From the NCBI RefSeq assembly GCF_964199755.1, contig NC_133901.1, positions 5,186,016 through 5,250,015 on the forward strand: a DNA stretch of 64,000 bases, written 5' to 3'. Below, in pieces: positions 23,421 to 38,300 of this stretch. A program made the translations under genes and the position numbers. This stretch comes from Larus michahellis. Its lineage: Eukaryota > Chordata > Aves > Charadriiformes > Laridae. The notes below the pieces were generated by a model, which made no database searches, was not told the DNA's origin, and worked only from the letters and a program-made list of their open reading frames with translations. The first letter of the stretch is position 1; each line of letters begins with the position of its first letter.

Positions 23421-26400
23421 CTGCTTTATTCGAATGCAAACAGCCTGACTATTCAAAACCTATCATTAAGGGAGAAAAATTAAGGCAGTGTTTTCAAGCT
23501 GATGGTAAATGATCACACCGGTACCTCTTCATGGAAGAAGGGCAAGCAACGTGGTGGACAGAGTTACTCAAGAGGTGGAATTGATCATCTCATCAAAGCC
23601 ACCAACACATCTGCAACAAACAGACAAAGTCCGTCTTGGGTCTGTCCTGATGTTTTCAGTAACTGCAAAAACATAAAAGAATAAAAGACCCATCGCTGCA
23701 TTCTCTGCTTGCGCCTGGGTTTTCAAAAGTATTAATTAACTAACACTCAACGAGCCTTAAATATCTGTTTAACGTATTTGTTTCCACTTTGGAATGCTAA
23801 AATTAAGATGAGCAGCTTTTTACCTAGACTTATTACGGGCGTAAATTTTAGTCTGCATCAAAACGTGAAAATAAATGAAAAAAAAAAAAAAAAGAAAAAG
23901 AAAGAAAACAAAAACCCGCAACACCTTCCCAGCCTGTTCTTCGTCAAGAGAAACAGGCAGGCAGGACGTTGTCTTAATTTTAGTTTGTATTGCCCCAAAC
24001 AGTTAGAAGTTACCGGGTGCCGACCCATCCCTGACGAAGTTCGCTCGTTGCGGGGAATGTCGGATCGCCCCGATCCAACGTGCCTGGAGAGACCACTAGC
24101 GGGGAGCTGCCCGCACTGCACCGGGACGGGAAAACCGGGCAAAACCGACCCAACCGCCAGTTCGATTCATTCCCAGAGCTGGCAGTCAAAAAAAAGTACT
24201 GGAAGCTACACAGGGATTAAGGTGCCGGGAATGAAATATATCCAGCTCTTCATCCAACAGTATTTTTTCCCGTTCTTTAGCAAAAAAAAGTGGGAAAAAA
24301 ATAATTAACAAGACCATCCTAAGCTTCATTTGTCACATGTTCCTTAGATCCAAAATTCAAGGACACGAGGCCACTTTTCCTTTGTCAAAGCTTCACCCGA
24401 ACACTGCAACTACTACATAAATTGTTGAAAATTACCTTTGAAGAGGAGCTTTTATAATAAATAGAAATTTAATTGTTGTTTTCACATTTGTTTTATATTG
24501 TTGGTTACTCCTTGGGTTTTTTCTGTCCGTGGTTTACGGTATATTTGTGAAGCCACACTTCCATCAACTTTCACGATGTGATTCCACCTTTCTACATAGT
24601 TTATTCATCTACTGCACCCACTTCAGGTGGAGCAAGCTGTTACCTACATCCAACCACCACGTTCATGTTGTCTAGGGTTTGGTTCTAGATGGATTTAATC
24701 TTTCCCCAAACAATATCCCTGCTTATTCATTATTCAGGAGATAAACTTGTCATCTCTCGAGCAAAACTAGTGTTGTTCCACTTCTTGGGCCACCCAATTG
24801 CGCTGGACAGATCATGCGTCACCTCCCGAATTTGGAAGGAGACGAGCTGACAAATGAACACGCTCTCGCCTCTCCCTTTTGCTGACTCAGTTTGCATTTT
24901 TTTCAGTCTAGCATTTCCTCCATCTAATTTTGTAGCATTCCGTAAATTAAGTATCTGATCTGTTTGTATCAAGTATAAATGCAATTAGTTTAATACTGCT
25001 TTTTGATGAATACCAGGTGTAAGGAGGATACTTAACCACTTTGGGATGACTGATCCCAACCTCTGTTGCCTAACGATGCTTCACCACGCAGTCCTTTGGA
25101 GTTTAAAAACCATGTATATTCTCTAAATTGCACTAATACTTAGATTTCTAATGTACTTCAAGTATTTCATTTTTCTTCAAAGTACCAGAAAATTTTGCAA
25201 CATCTTGATATCCCTTTTCATCCCAAAACTGAGATTAGAAGCATTTTACATGGTGATAGTGCAGGCGCGTCCTAATGCCCAAACCCCAACTTTTTAAAAA
25301 GGATATAATTTGCCAGCTGGGTACACGTCCTACCGTAATTCAGTCTCCTACAGTTACGGCTTCCTTAACTACAAAAAGTTCTTACACTGCCACATTTTCC
25401 TTCATGAATGCGTTTCTCAAAGAGTGTGCGGCAGCTCAACTGACAAGAAGTAAATTTTACCTTTCAGTAACTGGCACAGTTTGAATTATTTCATTAATGC
25501 CGCCAGGGACAAGAAAGATTTACTGTTTTGTCACTGTTACAAATAACACTACCAACACGTAGGTGAATACGTCAGTATGCTACAAGCGAACAATGATTCA
25601 CAAGATCAATAAGAAACAAAGAATGACTTCCCAGCTATATACTAAACGAACGGATACACTTAGGGCAATATTCTTAAAATTTGCCATTTTTAAAGCAAGT
25701 GCTACACGTGCACCTATTTCAACAGTGCGCACACCTTAAAAATCAGCCTTTTTACCTTGTCACTCAAGCGGTTTTTCCTTCATCAGCATTGTTTCCTCTG
25801 ACAAATGATGTATGTCGTAATTAGTCACCCTTACACAAGCGATCGACACCCTAGGACTTTTTCTTCTCCGAGTGACTCACCTTAAACTTTTTCTTTGCAG
25901 GGTTTTTCAGCCCAATAGCTTCCCCTTTGCTTGGAAATACAGCAGGACAAAAACCCACCAGGGGATGCAGAAACAAACAGCGTTAACTCTGTCAGTGGTA
26001 CAGTCAGTCGATCATTTTCTTCCATACTAAAGGCTGAGCTCATCAAAATATTATATATTTCATCTTCATCCTGGTTAATACCGCTCACTTCTCTCGTCAG
26101 CTGTAAAATACAGGCAAGCGCATGGTAGCATTAAGCATTTGCAATAATCTGAAAAATAATCCGGATTTCCTATACGCAAGACCAATACCTTAAAATACGG
26201 ACAAACCATTTTTGCTCTGGTTTAAGGGGAAGGAAAAAGATACATCTGATGTGTACGTGTGGCCACTCTTGCTTATTTGACAAAAAAACCCCAACCCTCA
26301 GTATGAATAAAATCACCTACAAAATCTCCAAAACACTCATAGCAAAAGTTGTGTATTTTCAACTACAATTATTATTTTTAACTACAATTATTAAAGTGAC

Positions 26401-27169
26401 CAACAGACTATGGCTTATTGTTGCAAGTGGGTTGTAAGTGGGGAAACGCAACCTAAATGGAAGACCCGTTCACATCCAGTTTACAGAAACAGCTCCCTCT
26501 TTTCTTCGTGCCTCCTTCTTCTCTCTTCTATTCTGAATTTTTTGCTATTTAAGCTCCCTGATGGTAGACAGAAATGTTAAACAATGTTAATAATGAGCTT
26601 TACAGACAGTAAGAACTCCTGAAAGTCACTGTAGGGGATATCTTCCATCAGCAAAAAAAGCATAATTCTCATTTCTGATTTTAACTTTTCATAAATCTCA
26701 GCATTTTATACGGTGGTGTGTGATCTTTATTTTGTTCATTACTAACCTCTTAAGGAGGGGCGTGAACAACTCAAACACTGCTCAAGTAGCCAATACCAAC
26801 AGAAGCCGTGCACCGGAGAACATGCCAAATGCACAAGTGGTGGTATTTACACATACAAACACCAACTTTTTGTGAAGATACACAGAAATCAGTGTCAACA
26901 AAATCTTCATGGAGACGTAAGAGCTTTAGAAAATGAACTTACGGTGAGGGAGGGCTATCGAGCTTGTAGTGCTAAAAATGCCCTTTGGAAGACCGGGGAC
27001 CTGCTGCCGACAGCGGGAGTCCTGCTAACAGGATTCAGTGTAATCAGGTTTTAATTCTGTGGAATCAAAGCAAGGAAGGCTCTCTCCTCCTTAGAAAAGC
27101 ACCGTTGTTAAACACCTTCCAAAAAGTCAAGTTTAGAAGTCAGTGTTCAAAAATAGGACGAAGACAAGC
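23421..27169. other. Intergenic spacer between CLDN11 and SKIL
   Basis: About 3.7 kb of moderately AT-rich sequence between the CLDN11 promoter and the inferred 3' end of SKIL (both genes on the - strand). It contains an A-rich run at 23877-23910. I recognise no coding sequence, RNA gene or interspersed repeat. Confidence 0.6.
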
Positions 27170-27187
27170 GTTCGGACATTACAGTTC

Positions 27188-27193
27188 TTTATT
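27188..27193 (-). terminator. Polyadenylation signal, probable distal 3' end of SKIL mRNA
   Basis: TTTATT on + reads AATAAA on the SKIL strand, in the context AAATAAAGAACTG, with a T/GT-rich stretch 20-40 bases downstream. It is the last such signal before the spacer toward CLDN11 that I would trust. Confidence 0.45.
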
Positions 27194-30100
27194 TGTTTTT
27201 GAATCCACAATCTATACAGGTATTTACAAGGCATGAAAATGGAGAACAGCACAAAATACAATTGAGGTATAAGCTAAGAGCACAGTATGTCATGTTTCAA
27301 TAAATATAATTCAAAATTTGTAAACTAAGTGACCAGATAGATGCATCTTGTTTACTAAAACCATATAAAATATCTGTTAAATCTCACGTGAGGTAGAGGA
27401 CAGTATTGTGTGTCATGTAATGCAACCACAGCAACTCTAACGATAAGACTGTACATCATTGGCAAAGTATTAAAAATTGTTGAATGCACTGATCATTTTT
27501 TCACAGGCTTTTACTGTGGTTTCAGAATAGTCATTCAACCTGTTGCCTTCAGCTAACACAGACTGTTGTTTTGCAGCTACTTTCTGTAATTTAGTAACAT
27601 AATTATACTGGCATGTCAACATCAATAAATACTTTTGAGAGTGAGTATGAAAACACAAAAACAGATTTTGTCAATCACAGAAAGCAACGCAATGGCAACA
27701 AAATATTTCAGACCAACTTTTTATTATTTTCTAGAATTAGTTTAAATACAGTACAGCTGTGCTTTCCTTTAAGTGAGGTATCTATATTTGAAGAAAAAAA
27801 ATTCAATTGATATCGTTACATTTCATCGACTTTCAAATAGCAAAATTTTATACCATTTGTTTGCTGTGCTTGAAGTGCTTAAAACCCATTTTTCAAGCAT
27901 TTTCCAACCGAACCACTAACCCTGAAAAAAAAATTTTCTAAGCAATGCAGACACACTACAAAATCGTCGTGCAATCTGTAAGCAATAACTGCTGACTTTC
28001 AAAAAAGCTAAAAAAATTTATGTCCTTTTGTAATAGAGATATGCAACAAATAGAAAATTCTACAAGCCTTCTGTAATGAAAACTGGTGAATACTCGCGCT
28101 ACAAAGGTAATCAGCAAAAAGAAAATTGAAATTTGCAGCTTTCTGCTGCGTACTATTGACAGCTTACATAAAATTACTGAAATATTGCAAGCACAGATTA
28201 ACAGGTAGGTGTAATTATTTCTTTTGTCAGCTTCCATCTTCTAGAAAACTCCGTTGTGTGGATTAATTACATGAATTAAGTGCAGAAAAAATACAAAGTT
28301 GTTATCTTTACTGACAATCAAAATATATACTCTACAAACGAGTGAATTCTAGGAAGCTGACCACAACAGCACGTCACGGCCAACTTCACGACTAATGCTA
28401 GGAAAGTTTTCCAAAGATTTCATAACACATTCTAGCTATCCCCTCCCCCAGTATAAAACAAGAATGTATGAATAGAACCTTGTGACTTCTAAAATATGGG
28501 CCAAGCCTTATTTTTTCAGGCCACCGGTAGCTTTATGCTCCCACTCAACTTCTCCTACTTCACTAATTGCATTATGCCTTTACTATATACAAATGATTTT
28601 ACACCTAAGCTATTAATATATTAAATATAGAATAAAATCGGTTTAAGAATGTGAAACATAACTACCGTTATCTAAATACTCAAGCTAAATGATATGCTTC
28701 ACAAAAACTGAAACACAGACTTAAAGTTTGGAGATTTAGATAAAAATCTCTTTCGTCTAGGGACACGTGGCTACGCTGTGAACGACGGTGCTTTCAGACT
28801 GCCAGAATCACAAGAGTTTTACTCTCTAAGCTCTTGAATTTTCTTGTTTATTAGAGCACACAAAGCACGTGAAAGTTCTCTTTTAAAGAAGTATAGGAGC
28901 AAACTAGATGTTCGCCTTGAATCCCACTTACTTTGTTCCGAAAGGTGCACTAGGCAACTTTGATCTTGGTCTAGGTGTTATCGTGCAACTTGCAAAATCA
29001 TGGCCGATTTTAGGATTTTTTCCTAAAGGTTTCACGTCACAACTATCTGGGAAAACGACTTCCTGCCTGAAAGATCAGCAAGCAATAACTGAAGGCAAAA
29101 CAAATAATAATACATAAAATGAGCATGCTGTGACTAAAAGCGAGGATCTAACGACAGAATTAGTTTCTACCATTAAGTGTGCACTTAAGTGAGGGCCCTT
29201 AAGTGTGCATTCCAAGTTCCTATATTAGGCTGTAAAATAAACCATTCGATATAACTAGTCTAAGGTAGTGAAAAAAGGTCAACATATATTTGTTCTAGAA
29301 CTTACGCAGGATTATTTACAATTTACTAAAAAACTATCTTTCAAAGACTGTGAACACACAAAATCTATGGCACATTTATGTATACATTATTACTTAAAAT
29401 CAGTATAAAATTAAGTCTACACATATGAAAATTATTTATGTTACGTAAAGAGCCTGAAAGTATTATTTAAGAATTTTAAGAGGATTACAAGAATTTAAAA
29501 TGCATTCTAACTTTAGATGAACTAAATGGACTATTTACAAAGCTACTTGAAAAGTCATTGTAATGAATGTTCCGTTAGCTTTGTCAGCCAGGTGTTTTAA
29601 AACAACTCGGAGGCCTGATCTGCAGCTGGAATTGCTAAAACTTCATACAGCTGGCTTGAGTTCTTGCAACAGGGAAAATATTAGTACAAACCATGGCCAC
29701 CAGCGGTTTAATAGTCTACAGCTGGTTGAAAGGTGGCTGAAGTGCTGGCTGAGGCAGGGGAACCCAGGCTAATCTAGTCCTCCACCACAACTGCCACCGC
29801 CAAAGATCAACCGGCGGCAAAGGGGGAAATTTTATCTGAAGTCATGTAACATAGACGAGACCTGAATGAAAATGGAATATACAGTATTCTAATATAATAA
29901 TCCCTTGAGGATTCCATACATTCAACGGCTAAGCTATAAATACTGTGGTAAATTAGTTACTGCGGCTGTATTATATGAGTCCGTATGGCCTTATCTACAC
30001 TGACAATCGAACAAGTCTGGTTCAAAACATTGACACTGAAAAGCAACTAGAAATGGTATCTTTCGATTCTTTAATAATACCTGGATGAAACGTTTCAGTT

Positions 30101-30370
30101 GCCCAGGACGGTGTTTTCTTACTTGCCCATCTAGCTAATCCAACGTAGGTTCTGTCCATCAAGTTGGACTACTTCAAGCTCCATTCCCTAATAATCACAC
30201 TTTCATCAACATTTTTCCCCACTCTCCCTATAGCCATGTTTTCGGTGGTTGTTACAATAAAACATTCCTTGTGTTTTTAGAAGCAAGTGGTGCACACACA
30301 ACCAGAATCATTTATAGTCAGCACCTTTCCTTCCAAACCACGCTGCAACGACAGGCTTTTTCCTTTTTGG

Positions 30371-30394
30371 TTTTTTTTTTTTTTTTTTTTTTTT
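30371..30394. repeat. Poly(T) run
   Basis: Twenty-four T residues on the + strand, which read as poly(A) on the SKIL strand, within the inferred 3'UTR. An internal A run like this could cause oligo-dT mispriming in cDNA data. Confidence 0.85.
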
Positions 30395-32171
30395 AAAGCA
30401 AAAATTTGGAGACAGAGTTGAAGAAGGGAAAAATGTCATCTGGGTCTTCTGATCAACACTGACAAAGAAAATTTTTTGATATTTTTCATCTAACCTGCTT
30501 TAATCGTCAGTGTAAATATGACACCGTTCTTAAACAAAATTGTACACGGCTATAAAAGAATCATCCTATGACTCCATGACATTTAATTTACCACCTCATT
30601 TCTCATTCAACTTAAGGATACGTGCAAGTTTATCTTTCTCTGTGATATTCAGTCATGTTATACCATTAAAAGAGAAACAAAAAAAGAAATAAGAAGTTTT
30701 CAACTTTACTAGTTCAGGAAAAAAAATAAATCAATGTAGGCTTTTACTAGTGGTTTAACCTAAAATTAACTGAATTATTAAGAGAAGAAAAAACCTAAGT
30801 ACCTCAAAACCAGAAGCTGAAGGAAAGGTTAAAATTATGTAGTGAAATACTAGAACTATTAAAATATTCCTATTCACTCACAACTAACATCGGTCAGCTG
30901 TATCAAACTTTTTGGAGAGAAGTGCAAAAAAGTATTTCTTCATCCAACTTTGTAGTCATGCTTTTAATCCACTAGGAACCAGACTTCTGAAGTACTCAAA
31001 CATTATATATACATAAAACAGTAATTCTGTACAATTACACATTTTAAAACATTATAGCTTAACAAACATGCTGTATTTCTTAATTCATGGTAACATTACC
31101 ATGTCATTCAAATACAGAGACTATCAAAATGATTTTCAAAGTGCCGTATCTCAGAATTTTATTTTTTAAGCTATTATCGCAATGTCAGTTAAGGCTTGTT
31201 CTATGTAATGAAAGAAAAATCCACAAGCTGGCAATAAGCTCAAAGTGTGGAGGCTTAGGGTACTAAAGAAACTAACGTATTTTTTAATATTATTTTTCTT
31301 GAAAGCATGAGTATCTGAAAAACCAGTTAAGTCAAGCTTTCTCAGTTTCTAGACGGAAAAGCCCCACCTTTAAGCCTTTTATTAACGTTTCTTTCATACT
31401 TACTATATAGAAAAAAACAAAAGAAAATATGTGAATTTTTGATTTCCAAAGATTCCATTGCAATTGTAATTTTTTTAATTTACAAAACAACCCTAATGTT
31501 TTCTTCTGCCAGCACGGCAAGCAAATGCTGGCTCTAAAAATCTTTAGACTGATAATGAGTTGTTAAATAGAAAATACTGAAAAGATCAGCTTGACTTCAC
31601 ACAATGAAATTATGGGAAAAATGCTGGTAAATCACTTTTGATGATCAATCATCTATCATTGTGGCGATTTTGAGTATTACCTTACAGATGAAACGTTGCC
31701 CTTACTTCCCCCAGTTTGAGAACACATAATTCTCACTGAAACCCAAACTATTTTTGACCTTGAAGAACTCAGAATGATTTTAATGTACTTTTATAACTGG
31801 ATGTGCAATTGATAGCAAAATAAAGATCACCACATATATTTTAACAGACAAAGTTTAAAGGTATAGAGTCCTCAAGACTCCATTAGAAATAGACAGAAAC
31901 TGGTCACTCTCAACCAAGAGTTTCATATTTTTCATTGTTTGAGAAAAACACCAGTACAAACAAAGGCAGATTTTCACTGGTTAGGAAAATCTAAAAATGG
32001 ATACCTATCTATCTCTATTTATTTATATATATGTATATCTTCATCTGGACTTGTCTGGCAAATAGAAATCTGTAGAGAATATTTTTTCTCATCACACAGA
32101 AACTGCTCACCATTCATTAAAAACCAAAACACCCTGTTTGAAGGACATAGTCACGCTTCCTCTTCCAAGTT

Positions 32172-32333
32172 CTATTTTCCTTTCCCATTTTTTGAAGACT
32201 TCAAGATCTGTAGCTTCAATTCCTTTATCATCATCTCTAACTTTTCCCTTGCCTCCCGTTCTTGTCTCAGTTCATCTTGAAGCTCTTGTCTATCTGCCTC
32301 CGCATGATCCAATCGCTGTCTCAATTCTGCTAG
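32172..32333 (-). CDS. SKIL: SKIL last coding exon
   Basis: It encodes [20 protein letters not shown] to [13 protein letters not shown], with TAG at 32174-32172. This is the distal part of the coiled coil that drives SnoN/SKI oligomerisation; its heptad leucines are evident. The acceptor TTTACAG lies above 32333. Confidence 0.96.
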   Translation of the reverse strand, partial: LAELRQRLDHAEADRQELQDELRQEREAREKLEMMIKELKLQILKSSKNGKGK

Positions 32334-35300
32334 CTGTAAAAAAGAGGAGAGACAGAGAGGCAGAGCAAATTTTAGCAAACTTAACGTCAGCTATTCACTT
32401 CCAGACGCCATTGATGAGAATTATGCAGTTACCTACCACACCACTAGCAAATTACATCAATACACAAAGTTGCATAAACATCATACTATAAACAAAAAAT
32501 GAGAAAGTCTAATCTTTACATACATATAAATTGTAGTTGTATGAACTGTCACACTAGACCATGTCACTAATACACATAATCTGTTAGGAAGACTGTGATG
32601 ATGTCTGCATCACATGTTTCACAAATCACAGAATAAATAGCACTTTTTCATTTCCCAGGTTCACTTCTCTTCCCCGACAAAATACTACTTCTTTATTTCA
32701 GAGCCTGAATGCATTTCTGTAACAAATAAAACCACCACCAGTTTTCTGATACACTTTAGTATAAATGAAACAGAATTACCAGCAATAACGTCCAGAAAAT
32801 TTTGAACATAACCACCTGTGCATTTATGTGTGTGTTCATAAACATGAGTCCACCCTAATTTTTTTGTGAAATATTTTGTGTTTAAACACAGAAATTAAAC
32901 ATTTTTTTCATCTACAGTACAGTAAAACTGAAACTTGCTAGAGTGTCATCAAAACTTATTTACAGTGAGATCTGGAAACATCTGATGAATTTTTCAAGTG
33001 TGGGAAAGTTACTGTCAAATTGCTTATAGGTATACTACCGGCAGTTTAAACAGGGAGGAGACTGGAAACCAGTTATCTTCTCTACCATTGACTTAAAAGG
33101 TTATTTCTTACAAAAAGACCTCACTGAATCTAAAAAAAATCATCTGCCTTTATAATGACAGGTATCTACCTGATTTAAATCATCACTAAGAATACATCTC
33201 ACTGAAAACGAGGAAGACAGTTCACGAGAATGAAAGAGCAGGAGCACACAGGATCCCTGGGGTTCACCAATTGCTATAAAATGTACCGGGCAAAGGAACT
33301 CCTGTGCTGATTTTAGAGAAACATCACATCCAGTGGACTTCCATCTCCACTTGTATAATCAGAAATTAAATTTAAATGGTTTTTCCTACAATCAGAGATA
33401 TTTAAGCAGTTCTTAGACGGCAATAGGCTATTAATGTGTCTCCCGACTCCACTACTTTGATGAAGTAAGCTGTTGCAGTACAATATGCCCACTGCCTGCA
33501 TGTTGCAGCACGTACTGCGTAAGCACTTCTCTGGTTGAGTTTTGATTTCCAGCTCTAAGGAAAGGTTCCAGTACTGGTTATACTGCCCCTCTGTGACTGA
33601 CAGGGTAAAGCAACAATTAAACTAGACAATTCCAGAAATAAGTCAAAAAGGGGGAGAAGACACTCAGTGCATCTCCAGGCAGGCCTAGAAAGAGGAACAG
33701 ATAATTAAGCAAGCTGCAAATCCCAAATTGCTGATTTTATTTAATGTACAAAGAGGGTTCCTCCCAGTCCACAGTTCTCACAAAGAAAAGGGCAGCCTGG
33801 GCAACTGCTTCAAGATGAACTAAGGCTTTTTTTAATTCCTGTATACACAGCTTAGGAAAGTTACCGGTTGCCAGGACCTCTGTTTAACTCAGGTACTTTT
33901 GACAACTGCTTGGAACCTAGGGTCCAAAATCTATTCTAAGATGCGGTAAATGGAGAAAAAGGTTCAAATTGTATGTTGCGAACAGCCCTACCACACAGGT
34001 AATAACAGAGTAAACTTTCATGCAAGGAATGTGTTTAGTTTTCAAAGTCTAACTTCAAAAGAAACAACCAACCAGTCTCCTTGGGGAACAATCTACGGTT
34101 TTTACCCTCTAAAGTAAGCAAGCTACACAAGCCATATAAAACATGCTATACATGATTATCTTCATAAATTAGAACATGTTGTTACTTGCAGTAATAGGGC
34201 TTGTACCAGATGTTTAGTAAATCAGGCCTTAGTCAGAGAGGATTATTTCTGGCAGCAAAGGCTCGGAATCTGTGGAGTGGGATGTCATGAAATTAAATTC
34301 ATGAGAAGGATTTACGATGCTAGTCTCTGCCCTACTCCCCAAAAATACCAAAACCTGTCTCTCAAGTACTGCCTGTTTCTTAGTTTGAGACAATAAGAAC
34401 AGGAAACATATGCAGCTATGTTCAAATGACCACAAAGCTCTACTGAGCTTAAGTTTCAGATTTTGTTTACTTTAAAAAAACTGTGAAGACTAGTTTTCTG
34501 TGACACAGTACAAAATACATCACATCTAATCATAACCGCAACTGATTTTGAAAAGGGGCATTCCAAGGCTCCCTTTGCCATTAACTATATTTTTCCTACT
34601 GGAATGACACGAATAACCTCCAACATAAAGAAGCAATAGTAGAAGTTAAAAGGAAAGTGAAAGAAAAATATCTCCATAGGTTTCGACATATGAACCCAAG
34701 AGGCAAGAATGAGAGACAAAAATATGATTTTAATTTCCAAGAGAAGTCTTGACCTAATGCTTTGATACAACACAGATAGTGCAGAAGATCCTACCACCAA
34801 GGGACAGAAAGAGCAGTGAGGTATGCAACTAATCTGACAAAAAGGTGGTTGAGAGGTTTGAGTTCTTTTTTTTAACATAACAAGAAGAAAAAGAGGAATA
34901 GCTTACTTCTATAACTAAAATTAGAATGTCTAATTCTGTAACCTGGGCGAGCCTATATACATTAAAAACATGATTTGTTTTAAATGAGGATGTAACAGAC
35001 CTTGTGTTTATGATTCCTATTTCTTCAATAACTTTGTGTGTTTCTGTAAGTTGCGTTCTACCTCAGTTTCAATCAAGGAACAGGGAAATAAATACTGATG
35101 TCACTGTGATCTATTTTGGTGTTCGTCTATGGTATCAGAACACATGGAGAAGATGAAACCTTAAGTTGGCTGAGCAACAGCTTGACCATTTCCTGATAGA
35201 CTAAATATCGTTTGGTTTGAAACCAACTTTCCCTTCTCACCTGTGCTGCATATTCAGCTTCTTTGTCTTTTTCTAAATTGGAGTCACAGCTACACTTTTG

Positions 35301-38300
35301 CTTCATCACTTGGTCCAGTTTCTTCTCCAAGTCTCTCTGCTCAAAATAAAACTCTTCCATTCTTTGAGCATGCTCCGTTTGCAAACATTCAAGTTCTTTT
35401 TGTAAATTCTGCTGCTCTTCTGTTAGTTCCTTCATTGCTTTAGAATTGCTTAACATTTCCACTTCCTGTCAAGAAAAATCAGGGTCACACACACCTTGCT
35501 TCTAAACCAGAAAAGTAGAACACTGAATTTATGTGTCTAGCTGGAAACACTGAGGCCAAAAAGAGCACATTTATCTACTGGTAACAACAGCCTGACAATG
35601 GTATTTACCCACTTATCAATGACAGCCTGGAATTCTGTAGCAAGCATTTAATTTTTATACTTTTAAATATTTATACTTCCAAGTACACGGAGCTTACAAA
35701 AACAGATTCACAACTTTCAGTACTGGAACTCAGAAAGCAGCAGCACTGATTTAATAAATATACTCTGAAGATGTAAGAAGTGCATCATCAGAAAACAGAA
35801 TAAATGTGTTTGATTTCTTTTTCCACTAGCATTTTGGTATTTTTTAAAGTCTTTTTTTTTTTTAAACTCATCTACAACCTCTCCAACAGCAGAGCAACTT
35901 AAAAGTAGCAGCTCTAGGGCCTATCTGAGCTCACAGATTCTGAGCTTAACATTAAATGAACTAAAGTAAAATAAAATACTATGTTCTATGAACGTGAGAA
36001 GCAAAAACGTTGTTTACCTTAGTTCGGAAAACAGACATGAGGCAAAATCACAAGTGAACACTAGCTTCTAATGTCATCCGTTATTTTAAAAGACTAATAA
36101 AATCCCCCTAAAAACAAGGGCTTATCAAACAGAAATAGGAAGGTGGTACTCTTTTTTTATACAGGGCATTGATAAGACCATTCCTAGAATACTGATGTCT
36201 GCATCTTTAAAATCCTGAAAACTGAGAAATGTTAGAGAAACTATAATTGCCAAAATGTTTGGAAAACATTTTAAAGTGAAAGAAGTAGTTTTAATTTGGG
36301 TAAAACAAAAGGAGGAGCTGCTTGAACACAGTTGTTGCAAACTGAAGAGACACCAATCTTTAGCGGACTCAAACCTAATGAGCAGAAGAGTGTCTGGGTT
36401 CAAGCTGGGGGGAAATTATCTGTGTGTTTCGGTGTTTCCTAAATGAATGTAACCTGTGAGACTGATTCTAGAACCAACAAGCTAACATCAGTCTTCTGAT
36501 GCCAAAAGTGAAATGCACTCAGATTAGCACTGTACCATTTGAAGCTGCTGTTTCCTCCGCAAAATAGTATTTAGTTTTTCTTGCTGTTTGATATAGGTTT
36601 TCATTACTTCTTCCATGATCCTTCCCTTGTCATCTTCACAACTGATGTCTTTCATGAGAGTGGGGGACAAGGTTCGCACATCGTTACCTACTTCAACACG
36701 GCCAAAGTCTCTAGTGATTTTGGAAGAAACATGTTCAGATTTTGCACCTCTTGCAGAACGAGTTGACGCAGGCGGATCTACAAAGAAAAGAAGAACACAG
36801 CATAATAATCACAGAAAATTAAACTTCCAGAGTGGAAAAAAAAGGCAAAGAAAACTGAAGATTATAAAAAGGTGAGAAGAATTTTTGAAAAACTGAAGCG
36901 ACATCACAAAACACCAGCTTAGTGTTGAGCTTTCCAAAATTATACGATAAAAAAATAGACTTCAACATAATTTTCACTACTCACCCAAATGTTTATGCTG
37001 CTCCACACCAGTTTTCAAGTCAATTTTTTCCTGTTCTTCAAGAGAAAGCTCTGGATAGGAGGCAGCTTTTTTGTGCTTTCCACTACTGAGCTTCTTCTCT
37101 GACTGTCCAGGTGAGGATTTAATTACTTCTGAAGCTTTCACTGTTGTTTTTGCAACATCCTTATATTGTGATGCAAGAGATACATTTGGGGCAACCACTT
37201 TATCACACATATAAAGGTAGTAACTGAAACAACAGAACAGTAAAATTAAGAATGAAAGGTAAGCATAATAAACAATGACTGGTACAGAGCAGTAAGTTTA
37301 ATTTCATGTGATTTTACACTGTGGAAGTTTCGATGGGAAATAAGCACGTCCTTTTTAAATTTTTCCTATGCAAAAGGAAATCCTAATGACCCACTTAAAT
37401 CGTTACTGAGTAGATTATCCAGATAAGGTTTTGAGGCTATCAAACAAGAGGATTTTTCAAACATGGCTGATTAAAAAAATCATACAGAAAATCATATGAA
37501 GACTTCATTTAAATGCAGAGTGAAATTAGAATGCCACTGAATCCAGATTCTCTAGCATTTTCATAATCCTTATATTAGCAATGGAGGATGGGGGAAGTGA
37601 TCAGTGCGGTGGGAACGAGCAGATCGTTCTTTACAAAGCAAAGCTGTGCACTGAGAGTGCGGGGGCACATCTGAGACCAACGCTGGACCTTCTTTCCCAC
37701 ATACACTGAGCAATCCATCTGGATTTTCACAGCTCCTGGACTCCTGGGAGCATCCTTCCGTACCGCCCTAACCTAGCCCCTCCGCTTTTGTCTAATACAG
37801 AAGGAAAAGAGTGCCAGATGTGTTAAGGTCAGTGCCAAGATAATCAGTGTCACGACACTGGAGTCAAGGTTGCTGTCTTCAACACTTTCCCTTCTCCTAG
37901 TTCTCCTAGTTCGGAAGGCGCCGACAGAAACAGCAAACCGAGGGACCATCACATTCATGTGTTTGCGTGGGAACTAGTTTGATGCGTGTCTTGCTTTGAC
38001 GCACGCTGCTAGCCAAAAGACTCTGATCTCACCCATATACGGTAAATGCATAATCACACGGGGAAGAGGTACGTCAAGAAAAACTGTTTCCTTCGCTGAT
38101 GCAGATGATAAACTGTGTACTACGTTAAGGAAATACACTTGGTTTCTAAAACCAGGAAACTAATCAACAGACAATTCAGCCGTAGCCATTGCTCCAGTGT
38201 GGAAGAAAGCCTTCAAACACCTTTTACAAGTCTTTTTTGAAAGTAAATTAAGTTGCACTCGTGGTAAACAGGCCCTATGCAACTTTCCACATGCATGCAT

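Larger units (their letters stand above)
27170..32171 (-). other. SKIL: SKIL 3' untranslated region (end inferred)
   Basis: About 5 kb of AT-rich noncoding sequence follows the SKIL stop codon. It ends near a good AATAAA on the gene strand (27193-27188), followed by a T-rich region. Other AATAAA copies occur inside (for example 28862-28857), so shorter isoforms are likely. It includes a 24-base T run (30371-30394). Confidence 0.5.

Noticed and set aside
23778-24308. A 176-codon open frame on + in the CLDN11-SKIL spacer
   Set aside because: It passes through an A-rich run giving a poly-lysine stretch and has no recognisable features.
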